A program made the translations under genes and the position numbers. The notes beneath the pieces were generated by a model, which saw nothing but the letters and a program-made list of their open reading frames with translations, was not told the origin of the DNA and searched no databases. A stretch of 64,000 nt of DNA from Symbiodinium natans. Lineage: Eukaryota > Sar > Dinophyceae > Suessiales > Symbiodiniaceae. The DNA lies in the NCBI GenBank assembly GCA_905221605.1, contig CAJNDS010002257.1, forward strand, positions 1,302,922 to 1,366,921, in the 5' to 3' direction. Positions 34,401 through 40,403 of this stretch are shown one piece after another. Every line of letters starts with the position of its first letter. The stretch's first letter is position 1.

Positions 34401-34846
34401 AGGTTCGTTAGCTCCTCGTACGTGAAGCTGATCGCCACGCCCGGATGCTCGCCGCAGTCGTTGACCTTCTTCCGATTGCCGTCCTTGGACCAAAGCATGA
34501 GGGTGCAATCCGTGCAATTCTTGAGGTCCTTGTCGAAGCTGCGGAAGTCGGGGTGTCGGGTGTCCAAGATCAACAAAGGCCCGGAGCAGTTTTTGGGGTG
34601 GCCCGGCTGCGGCGCCGTGGCTCGGCGGGTGGCGACGATGGTGACGCCCGGAATCGAGTCCGGCATGACCTCGTCGCCGTGGCTGAAGTTGTTGAAGCTC
34701 AGCTCATTGGGCTCTCCATCGCAGAAGACGAAGTCTTCACTTGCTAGCTTGGGCTGCGCATGCTTCTTCTGGAGCATGCAGGAGCCATCTGAGCCATCCT
34801 CCTCGGCCAGCGCGAGGGCTGCGAGGGCTAGGAGCGCCTTCCACAT
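22447..34846 (-). CDS. Gene B: secreted GDPHIYT (vWD-like) protein with two N-terminal repeat domains, 14 exons
   Basis: Fourteen minus-strand exons join into 677 codons plus stop. Residues 1-14 (MWKALLALAALALA) are a signal peptide, followed by EEDGSDGSCMLQ; the N-terminal domains lie at about 47-217 and 230-399, and GDPHIYT at 407. An upstream in-frame ATG at 34966 would bury the signal peptide, so the ATG at 34846 is preferred; it also sits 51 nt from the conserved AG|CTTGCGG leader site shared with A and C. No intron interrupts the signal peptide or N-terminal domains. Thirteen introns with telomere-like arrays divide the C-terminal half. One of them (25458-27456) contains a complete aquaporin gene on the same strand. 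Function unknown; probably exported. Confidence 0.83.
22614..22787. repeat. TTTTAGGG (8-bp) array
   Basis: A local array made almost purely of the 8-bp variant, in the gap between genes A and B's last exon region downstream of other TTTAGGG units; it lies in the last intron of gene B. Confidence 0.93.
23782..23846 (-). CDS. Gene B exon 13
   Basis: 65 bp encoding TATGDDASIFRDCVSDVCRG then G; matches DAQIFDDCVSDVCRGG of gene C. Donor GGC|GCACC. Confidence 0.82.
24595..24663. mobile_element. Family 1 element, copy 5, short
   Basis: GGGATGTTCCCCCTTACACT ... GTAGAAAGGGGAACATCCC. The inverted similarity reaches beyond the ends (AATATGTA on the left, TACATATG on the right). In an intron of gene B. 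Confidence 0.68.
25075..25138 (-). CDS. Gene B exon 12
   Basis: 64 bp encoding AERAKAEQTCIKHLGTEMRN then L; GC donor. Confidence 0.82.
25424..25457 (-). CDS. Gene B exon 11
   Basis: 34 bp encoding PIFSQLSACGQ, the same length and phase as gene A exon 13; it joins AAG from exon 10 to the AERAKAEQ exon in frame. Confidence 0.74.
25458..27456 (-). other. Intron 10 of gene B, host of the aquaporin gene
   Basis: 1999 bp between two exons that are in frame with each other. The aquaporin gene and about 320 bp of unique sequence on each side occupy nearly all of it; degenerate CCCTAAA units lie at its 5' end (27300-27430). Confidence 0.72.
26008..26979 (-). CDS. Aquaporin / major intrinsic protein (MIP) channel
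   Basis: 323 codons without introns. Both MIP signature loops are intact: SGGHLNPAVS (NPA at 75-77) and YTGAALNPAR (NPA at 199-201, with the pore Arg at 202). Six hydrophobic segments fit the family (roughly 23-43, 52-70, 88-113, 148-165, 175-192, 216-242), and total length is normal for aquaporins. Aligning by the NPA loops, the other selectivity-filter positions read Asn54, Ala187 and Ala196 instead of the Phe/His/Cys of water-only AQP1; if the alignment is right the pore is wide and may pass glycerol, urea or similar solutes. The soluble C-terminus (about 270-323) is charged. The gene lies inside a gene B intron in the same orientation; a 276-codon plus-strand ORF over it is a shadow. Confidence 0.95.
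   Translation of the reverse strand: MGSGSDTVDKDSVFANYKSVFSRQFAVSLAVEFVGVMFFQILGGTSAPKFAPFVNGFALAVWIYVAANISGGHLNPAVSFSTAVCGFYPLIHTLVYITLQIIGAIVGAWVSAGLVPGAGDLIHTGATGPGCFDRTTIHKDLTDEQVFGWECVMTFTLISCVYACGVAKPGHGSHTPFAVGLALLACAGSGGQYTGAALNPARVLGPMVIFHCGDDVAGLYIGGQFVAAMLAMSVFAFVSGLGPLNPWVAKRALSLSWPEAVYLWITGSPPSRLQKTGRENINDFKQQYAEFYASEGSDMPKSKIFDVERWFGIHKTVADDTHA
27457..27525 (-). CDS. Gene B exon 10
   Basis: 69 bp encoding KQNWTALGGSGPAANFISQL then ES; GC donor AA|GCGC. The 2-kb intron that follows contains the aquaporin gene. Confidence 0.85.
28032..28066 (-). CDS. Gene B exon 9
   Basis: 35 bp encoding VGNGEEQKKFV; donor AG|GCACT. Confidence 0.82.
28638..28690 (-). CDS. Gene B exon 8
   Basis: 53 bp encoding ISMPDMGESRFLEGQIQ; donor CAG|GCTAC. 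Confidence 0.86.
29221..29288 (-). CDS. Gene B exon 7
   Basis: 68 bp encoding TENGWKDTLVLNTVCKPSG then INM; GC donor. Confidence 0.86.
29340..29820. repeat. TTTAGGG array grading into TTTGGGG
   Basis: Some 480 bp in intron 6 of gene B; TTTAGGG at the edges and centre, long runs of TTTGGGG between. The GVWGLGF-type ORFs here are artefacts of the repeat. Confidence 0.95.
30352..30441 (-). CDS. Gene B exon 6
   Basis: 90 bp encoding SLLTFTDHASHKALTMFEHV and the rest up to LKM; in gene A the same stretch is split 48 + 42 bp by an extra intron. GA donor. Confidence 0.87.
31045..31097 (-). CDS. Gene B exon 5
   Basis: 53 bp encoding DCQWYKRVGHTWFPVKR. Its donor side AG|GAGCCTCCT is repeated exactly at the acceptor of exon 6. 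Confidence 0.86.
31295..31356 (-). CDS. Gene B exon 4
   Basis: 62 bp encoding VLLVDRSMGSMRQALELTSK; donor AAG|GCCGG. Confidence 0.86.
32162..32254. mobile_element. Single inverted-repeat element, family 3
   Basis: 93 bp, AT-rich, bounded by TTGCTTAAGAACCCC and its exact inverse; in intron 3 of gene B. No second copy seen. Confidence 0.62.
32279..32402. repeat. CCCTAAA array in intron 3 of gene B
   Basis: Near-perfect units abutting exon 3 of gene B; about 30 bp from the right end of the family 3 element. Confidence 0.93.
32430..32473 (-). CDS. Gene B exon 3
   Basis: 44 bp encoding QLYSHYGGPFWTAQ; GC donor. The next intron holds an inverted-repeat element (32162-32254). Confidence 0.86.
32515..32780. 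repeat. TTTAGGC / TATAGGC variant array
   Basis: About 30 units of TTTAGGC preceded by seven TATAGGC units; two different variants each homogenised locally, in intron 2 of gene B. Confidence 0.94.
33417..33494 (-). CDS. Gene B exon 2
   Basis: 78 bp encoding NGTFSVFHYYGQKLLHPTEK...TVDW; only 84 bp separate it from exon 1. Donor ACTG|GTACC. Confidence 0.87.
33579..34846 (-). CDS. Gene B exon 1 (signal peptide, both N-terminal domains, GDPHIYT)
   Basis: 1268 bp, covering what exons 1 and 2 encode in gene A with no intron. Sequons NCSG, NCT and NVSA recur in each domain. It ends TACCA|GCGAC (GC donor, phase 2). Confidence 0.92.
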
Positions 34847-34899
34847 GGGCGGGCTTTCCGGTTCGGTCTCTGCTTGCAGGTCGCTTTGTGCCGCAAGCT
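34847..34899 (-). promoter_or_regulatory. Conserved leader and likely trans-splice acceptor, gene B
   Basis: AG|CTTGCGGCACAAAGCGACCT, 51 nt before the ATG. Confidence 0.55.
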
Positions 34900-35304
34900 T
34901 TTTGAGCAGAGACCAGTATGCGGCCGTCACAGATGTCTGCACCCATGCTCCAAGAAGCATATACATGTTACATGTCTATACATGTCCATACCCTGCGCCG
35001 ACTCCCGACACCTCAAAGCTCAAAGGTCCAATCACCTTGCAAAGCCTCCTCGGCTCCCCACGTCACAAGCCCAACTGCGCACATGATCTCCGGCGCTGCA
35101 TTCGCAGAGGCTCATTTTGCACCTGCGGTGTGAGTCGCGTCCGCGGACGAGTCCTTAAAGCCACTGCGCATTCCTACGGAAAGTGGCGTGGAACCGATGG
35201 ACTACCTGAATGAACGCTTCTTAAAATGGCGGCACTTTCGTGCCTTTCCGGACAACTTTGCCGGACACAAAACTATGCCATCGGTGGAAGCGGCGGGACC
35301 CTTC
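34900..35304. other. Spacer between genes C and B
   Basis: About 400 bp of unique sequence without telomere-like arrays; no promoter motif is recognisable. Plus-strand ORFs here are extensions of shadows. Confidence 0.6.
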
Positions 35305-36186
35305 TTAAGAGGCCAAAGAGGCCAGGAGCTCCGCCGCCGATTCGGCAAACTCCTCCCCGCCCCGGCACACGTCGGAGACGCAGTCATCGAAGATCTGCGC
35401 GTCGACGCCCTCCTCGTTCCGCATCTCCTTGCCCAGGTGCGTGATGCAAGCCTTCTCGGCCTTGGCGCGCGCGGCATCCGCGCACGGCTTGAGCAGAAAG
35501 GCCTGCTGGCCCAGCTGGCTCTCCAAGTTCTGGAGGAAGTCTGCAGAATCGGCGCTGCCGCCCAACTTTGCCCAGTCCCTGTTGATCTGGAACTTCTTGT
35601 GCGTTCGGCCGTTGCCCGCCTGGACCTGGCCCTCCAAGTAGCGGGTCTCTGCCATGTCTGGCATCGTCACGCGCAAGTTGATGCCACTGGGCTTGCACAC
35701 GGCGTTCAGCACCATGGTGTCCTTGGTGCCGCGCTCGCCGGCCATGCGCAGCGTGATCTTCTTCTCGTTGACGTACTCGAAGCTCGTGGCGTAGTCCTGC
35801 GCCTCCTCCAGAAACAGGGAGCCCTTCCTGGTGACTTTCTGCCACTGGCCGTCTCCGGTCTTGCTGCGCCACTGGCAGTCCTTGCTGGTCAGCTCCAGCG
35901 CCTGACGGAATTGCCCCATGGACTGGTCCACCAGAAGCAGGCCCTGTGCCGTCCACAGGGGGCCACCATAGTGGGAGTAGAGCTGCCAGTCCACCCCTGC
36001 CTTTGCCTTCTTGTGATTGGACTTGTGCGCCAGCTTCTGGCCCGAGTAGCGGAACACGGTGTAGGTGCCGTTCTCGTAGAGGTCGAACTTCTCGCCGTCC
36101 ACGGTGTAGATGTGGGGGTCGCCGAAGACGCTACCACCCCCGCACGCGGTGAGCCGGCGGATGCCCCCGGAGCCTCCGAGGTAGAC
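35305..36186 (-). CDS. Gene C exon 9 (GDPHIYT and whole C-terminal half)
   Basis: 882 bp open to a stop at 35305, starting VYLGGSGGIRRLTACGG. It covers without interruption what gene A spreads over 15 exons and gene B over 14. Cysteines at DCQW, AVCKPSG, KPCAD, KACI and DCVSDVC are shared with A and B where those exons exist. Confidence 0.92.
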   Translation of the reverse strand, partial: VYLGGSGGIRRLTACGGGSVFGDPHIYTVDGEKFDLYENGTYTVFRYSGQKLAHKSNHKKAKAGVDWQLYSHYGGPLWTAQGLLLVDQSMGQFRQALELTSKDCQWRSKTGDGQWQKVTRKGSLFLEEAQDYATSFEYVNEKKITLRMAGERGTKDTMVLNAVCKPSGINLRVTMPDMAETRYLEGQVQAGNGRTHKKFQINRDWAKLGGSADSADFLQNLESQLGQQAFLLKPCADAARAKAEKACITHLGKEMRNEEGVDAQIFDDCVSDVCRGGEEFAESAAELLASLAS

Positions 36187-38378
36187 CTTTCAAGGGACTC
36201 AAGGAGGGACTCTCATAAGGGATATATAAGGTACATGTAGAGGCTATATACTGGGTTTTCCTTGGCAATAGGATTAAGGGTCCCTTCTGGGGGTCCCTCC
36301 GTATACCCCTTGGACCTTGATCTCGCGCACGCCCTTGGTCTCAAGTTGCAAGATCGCGGGGTTGCCATCCTGAGACGGCCCATCAGGGGCCGAGATGTTC
36401 TTCAGCAGCTTGTTCCTGCGGGGTGGCTTCGGGCAAGGGGGGGGGGGGAGGCCCTGTGATCATGACCTTTCCATGTGGGGTTTGTTGCCAGAGGGATGAG
36501 TCACCCTTTACCTAAACCCCTTACCTACACCCTAACCCTAAAGCCTAAACCCGAAACCCTAAACCCTAAACCCATCAAAAAAACAGCTATTGTTCCGAAA
36601 CAAGGCCCCAGGTGCTTGGGGCCGTAGAGCTCCACGAAGGTGGGCTCCTCAAGGTCCCAGAGCCTTGGGGACCGAATGAACCCCAACAGGGTTTAGGGTT
36701 TAGGGTTTAGGGTTTAGGGTTTCGGGTTTCGGGCTATTTGGTTTTCAAGGAGCTCGATCTCCTCCAGGTCCTGAAGCCGCTTGAAGCGGAAGTCCACTTG
36801 CACGCCTGGGTATTGAGAGCAGCATAGAGGGTTTAGGGTTTAGGGTTTAGGGTTTAGGGTTTAGGGTTTAGGGTTTACGGTTTAGGGTGTAGGGTTTAGG
36901 GTTTAGGGTTTAGGGTTTAGGGTTAGGGTTTAGGGTTTAGGGTTTAGGCGCTTCCGTGTGCTGTATCACTACAGGCCTAGGATGCTAGAAGCTTCATACA
37001 GGTGGGGGGGAAGGCCCCTTGCCTGGGTGCTCGCCGCAGTCGTTCACCTTGCGCCGGTTGCCGTCCTTGGACCAGACCACGATCCGGCAGTCCTCCGAGG
37101 GGTAACCCAAATCCTAAACCCTAAAACCTGAAAAAGGAACCCTAAAACTCTAAAACCTTACCCTAAAGCCCTAAAACCCTCAAACCCTAAAACCCTAACA
37201 CCCTAAAACCCTAACACCCTAAAACCCAAACACCCTAGAACCCTAGAACCCTAAAACCCTAAAACCCTAAAACCCTAAAACCCTAAAACCCTAAAACCCT
37301 AAAACCCTAAAACCCCAAAACCCGAAGCAGTCCTTGCACCTCTGGAGATCCTTGTCTACGCTGCGGTAGTCCTCCGGGGGGTTCGCGGGTTTAGGGTTTA
37401 GGGTTTAGGGTTTAGGGTTTAGGGTTTAGGGTTTACGATTTTCAGGCTTTGTAGGGTTTGCAGGGATTAGGGTTTAGGGTTTGGGGTTTAGGGTTTAGGG
37501 TTTACGGTTGTCGGTTTTTAGGCTTTGTAGGGTTTGCAGGGTTTGTAAGGGGGTCTTGCTCTTAGGATTCGAAAAGCGGGGTCTGGCTTTAGGGTTTAGG
37601 GCCCTGTTTAGGGTTTAGGGTTTAGGGTTTAGGGTTTAGGGTTTAGGGTTTAGGGTTTAGGGTTTAAGGTTTCAGGTTACCCTTCGGGGTTTCGGGTTTC
37701 GGTCCTCCCGCGTGTCCAACACCAAGAGGGGGCCAGGGCAAGGCTTGGGGACGCCCGGCTGAGGTGCCGTAGCGCGGCGGGTGGCCTATACTCCCCTGAG
37801 AACCTTCATAAAAATAAGATGCTTTTAAAAAATCCTCTTGGGTTTTATATAAACAAAAATGTATCTTAAAAAAATAATTCCCAAGGGGGATATATAGAGT
37901 GGCCTTGATGCTGACGAACTTCACCGAGGAGGGCTTGATCTCGGTCCCGTGGGTGAAGCTGTCGAAGTTTAGTTCCGTCGTGGGGCCCTTGCCTAGGCTG
38001 CCCAGTAACCCATAGGTTTAGGGTTTAGGGTTTAGGGTTTAGGGTTGAGGGTTGAGGGTTTAGGGTTTAGGGTTTAGGGTTTAGGGTGCCCTTTTTTGCT
38101 TAAAAGGGGTTTCATAAGGGAACCTAAACCCCCCCCAAAAAAAAGGGAAGAAGGGGTACCTGCTGGGCATCCGAGTTGCAGAACTGCTGGTTCCAGGACT
38201 TCGTGTGCAGGGCGTGCTTGAACCGGGCCTTCTCTAGGGCCATCTCTCGCTTCGCCTCCTGCCTCTCCTTCAGGGACTCCATGTGCTGGGCCTGCTGCGC
38301 CTGCAGCATGCAGGAGCCATCCTCCTCGGCCCTTCCGAAGGCCAGGAGGGACCCGAGTGTGAGGAGCGCCTTCCACAT
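35305..38378 (-). CDS. Gene C: secreted GDPHIYT (vWD-like) protein with one N-terminal domain, 9 exons
   Basis: Nine exons join into 526 codons plus stop. A signal peptide (about 1-17, MWKALLTLGSLLAFGRA) precedes EEDGSCMLQ and a charged segment at about 32-55 (KERQEAKREMALEK) that could be helical. It has one copy of the N-terminal domain (about 80-245) where A and B have two, then GDPHIYT at 255. The C-terminal half (234-526) is one uninterrupted 882-bp exon, whereas its N-terminal domain is cut by introns full of CCCTAAA-type repeats and inverted-repeat elements. This is the mirror image of genes A and B. The ATG at 38378 follows a 50-nt leader conserved with A and B. Function unknown. Confidence 0.84.
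36191..36312 (-). mobile_element. Inverted-repeat element forming intron 8 of gene C
   Basis: 122 bp with ends CAAGGGGTATACGGAGGGAC and, inverted, CAAGGGACTCAAGGAGGGAC, bounded by the direct repeat AAGGTC that spans the splice sites. Pieces resembling its ends (AGGGTCCCTT...GGGTCCCTCC) recur near 11960-12090 and 18640-18710. Confidence 0.6.
36316..36415 (-). CDS. Gene C exon 8
   Basis: 100 bp encoding NKLLKNISAPDGPSQDGNPA and onward to GVREIK. GT donor AAG|GTCC; the intron after it is an inverted-repeat element. Confidence 0.83.
36616..36663 (-). CDS. Gene C exon 7
   Basis: 48 bp encoding LWDLEEPTFVELYGP, matching LWDMEEPSYVEMYGP; only 90 bp separate it from exon 6. GC donor. Confidence 0.82.
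36754..36805 (-). CDS. Gene C exon 6
   Basis: 52 bp encoding VQVDFRFKRLQDLEEI; acceptor ACCCAG|GCGTG repeats the donor of exon 5; GC donor. Confidence 0.8.
37023..37092 (-). CDS. Gene C exon 5
   Basis: 70 bp encoding DCRIVVWSKDGNRRKVNDCG then EHP; matches WSKDGNRKKVNDCGEHPG. GC donor ACCCAG|GCAAG. Confidence 0.84.
37186..37322. repeat. CCCTAAAA (8-bp) array in intron 4 of gene C
   Basis: 8-bp units fill the space between two exons of gene C. Confidence 0.92.
37333..37371 (-). CDS. Gene C exon 4
   Basis: 39 bp encoding DYRSVDKDLQRCK, matching FRSFDKDLKNC of A and B. Donor AAG|GACTGC repeats the acceptor of exon 5. Confidence 0.8.
37705..37785 (-). CDS. Gene C exon 3
   Basis: 81 bp encoding ATRRATAPQPGVPKPCPGPL then LVLDTRE. 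Acceptor TAG|GCCAC repeats the donor of exon 2; GA donor GAG|GACC. Confidence 0.83.
37787..37898 (-). mobile_element. Inverted-repeat element forming intron 2 of gene C
   Basis: About 112 bp, AT-rich inside, with imperfect inverted ends (TATACTCCCCTGAGAA on + against TCTATATATCCCCCTTGGG). It is flanked by the direct repeat AGGCCAC (plus strand GTGGCCT), whose AG and GC also serve as acceptor and donor. A related sequence starts at 160. Confidence 0.68.
37904..37997 (-). CDS. Gene C exon 2
   Basis: 94 bp encoding TELNFDSFTHGTEIKPSSVK and FVSIK, the start of the N-terminal domain. Donor AAG|GCCAC. Confidence 0.8.
37992..38173 (-). mobile_element. Second copy of the introner-like element (intron 1 of gene C) with an internal telomere-like array
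   Basis: Same inverted-repeat ends and the same interior as the gene A copy (a G-run, then CCCTTATGAAACCCC, then AAGCAAAAAAGGG), at the same junction of the gene. Between the interior and the right end it carries about 75 bp of TTTAGGG repeat (38014-38090) that the A copy lacks. GC donor and CAG acceptor lie within the repeats. Confidence 0.75.
38164..38378 (-). CDS. Gene C exon 1 (signal peptide)
   Basis: 215 bp ending GATGCCCA|GCAG inside the inverted repeat of an introner-like element, the same element and position as in gene A exon 1; GC donor, phase 2. Confidence 0.8.
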
Positions 38379-38436
38379 GGCTTCCGGTTCGGTTCCCCTT
38401 TGCTTGCGGGTCGCTTTGTTGCCGCAAGCTTGAGCC
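38379..38436 (-). promoter_or_regulatory. Conserved leader of gene C preceded by GGCTCAAG
   Basis: AG|CTTGCGGC 50 nt before the ATG. The eight bases up to the AG are GGCTCAAG, identical to the 3' end of the dinoflagellate spliced leader as I recall it. Eight bases can match by chance. Confidence 0.45.
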
Positions 38437-38625
38437 GACGGGGCACAGTCGCCTTCGTGAGGAAAGGTGGCGAGTCGAGGTTTCATCTTCTCCGCCGACA
38501 CCTTCTTTGGGCGCACCTGAGGAAGCCTTGCCAAGAATGCTTGGATTTGCATCCCCCTCAACCCTCCCCACCCCCCCCCCCCCCCCCCCCCCCCCTCCCC
38601 CCCCCCCCGCCCCACCCCGAGTGGG

Positions 38626-39500
38626 GGTGAGATTTAACATCATTGAGAGTAGAGTTGAATGTCGAAGTGTGAGGTGGGATTTAGAAATATCTCTGAGAGA
38701 AGAGTTGAAGGTCGAGGTGTGAGGACAAATGAGGGGGGTGTGATTTAAAATAATCCGGAGGAGAGAAGACATGAAACTCGAAGTGTGGGAGACATGAGTG
38801 AGGTGAGAATTGAGAGTAGAGTTGAATGTCGAAGTGTGAGTACACATGAGGGGGGGTGGGATTTAAAAAACATCTCTGAGAGAAGAGTTGAAAGTCGAGG
38901 TGTGTGAACAAATGAGGGTGGTGTGATTTAAAATAGTCCGGAGAGAAGAATAGAAACTCGAAGTGTGGGGAGAAATGAGTGAGGTGAGAGGAGAAATGAA
39001 GGGGGTGAGATTTCCCATAATTGACAGTAGAGTTGAATGTTGAAGTGTGAGTACAAATGAGGGGGGGTGGGATTTAAAAATATCTCTGAAAAAAGAGTTG
39101 AAAGTCGAGGTGTGAGTACAAATGAGTGGGGGGTGAGATTTAACATAATTGAGAGTAGAGTTGAATGTCGAAGTGTGAGTACAAATGAGGGGGGGTGGGA
39201 TTTAGAAATATCTCTGAGAGAAGAGTTGAAGGTCGAGGTGTGAGTACACATGAGAGGTGTGAGGACAAATGAAGGGGGTGTGATTTAACATAATCCGGAG
39301 AGAAGAATTGAAACTCGAAGTGTGGGGAGAAATGAGTGAGGTGAGAGGTGAAATGAGAGGGGTGAGATTTAATATAATTGACAGTAGAGTTGAATGTCGA
39401 AGTGTGAGTACTAATGAGAGGGGGTGGGATTTAGAAATATCTCTGAGAGAAGAGTTGAAAGTCGAGGTGTGGGGACACATGAGGGGGGTGTGATTTATCG
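38626..39500. repeat. Degenerate minisatellite
   Basis: About five copies of a ~150-200-bp unit built of AGAGTTGAATGTCGAAGTGT, GGGATTTAGAAATATCTCTG and AATCCGGAGAGAAGA blocks, upstream of gene C. Confidence 0.88.
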
Positions 39501-39790
39501 GCGCAAAATAGTTTCTGAATCTCGCGGAATAGTTTCTGAATCGGTTGAAAATAGTTCCTGAATCGCGCGGAATAGTTTCTGAATCGCACGGAATAGTTTC
39601 TGAACCGTAGTTTCTGAATCGCGGGAGTTTCCTGAAATTGAGCAACAATTTCTGAATCGGTTCGAAATAGTTTCTGAATCCGAGAGAATAGTTGCTGAAC
39701 CGCAGTTTCTGAACCGGACCAAGTAGTTTCTGAATCGGACGAAATAGTTTCTGAACCGTAGTTTCTGAATCGGGGGTAGTTTGTGACTCC
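39500..39790. repeat. Short-unit minisatellite, AATAGTTTCTGAATCG
   Basis: About 13 copies of a 13-21-bp unit. It lies in the 3' part of a minus-strand open frame. Confidence 0.9.
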
Positions 39791-40231
39791 GTGTTTGTTC
39801 CCTTTCTTGGACTTCAGTAGACCGACCACACCACCTCGACGGAAGCAACCTACCGCAAAGGACGAGTCATCGCTCGGCTCAATCCCTCGGGACGCGGAAC
39901 CACGTTTCACAAGTCCAAAGATCTTACGAACTTGATTGGACTGAATATCACCACGTTTTGTCAGGAGGTCTTTGGCATACTCTTCAGCTGGATCATGGGC
40001 AAAGGGATCCGAAGGCTCTCGGAATTCCTCACCCGACCCTTCTAGAGAATCAGCTGACACAGCAAGACCATGGACAAACTGACATATGCTGGTGAAGATC
40101 AGCACATGCTCATATGCGCTTGGCGTAAAACTTGGCTTCTTCGGCGCAGTCGACCCGAGACTTAGACAAGTCATGCGCGAAGAATGGAAGGGAACCAGGT
40201 AACCATGTGAAGGCCTTCCTAGATTCAACAT
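39791..40231 (-). CDS. Hypothetical ORF, unrecognised
   Basis: The unique part of a 266-codon minus-strand ORF that runs on into the minisatellite. Segments such as DPFAHDPAEEYAKDLLTKRG and IQSNQVRKIFGLVKRG look protein-like. No start signal, no homologue here; could be a transposon remnant. Confidence 0.3.
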
Positions 40232-40291
40232 CCAAGCCAGTGTTTAGGGGGGAAGGAAGTTTGATGGGAGCATTGAGTTCGAGGGGGGGGG

Positions 40292-40403
40292 AGACAACAC
40301 GAGGTCATCAAACTCACCTACTGTTTCCAACGCACGTACAAGAACATAACAACTGATTGTTGATGTAAACACATGCCTTCTCCTCCCTACTCACCACATC
40401 GCA
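40292..40403. repeat. Dispersed repeat X, copy 1
   Basis: ACAACACGAGGTCATCAAAC ... ACTGATTGTTGATGTAAACA ... CTTCTCCTCCCTACTCA; about 85 percent alike by eye to 56071-56180, same orientation. Confidence 0.8.

Noticed and set aside
34844-34966. Upstream ATG giving a longer gene B protein
   Set aside because: It would place 40 residues before an obvious signal peptide and would start upstream of the leader site conserved in A, B and C.
38626-39500. CRISPR array
   Set aside because: Repeat units are long, degenerate and lack uniform spacers; no cas-like gene; the context is eukaryotic.
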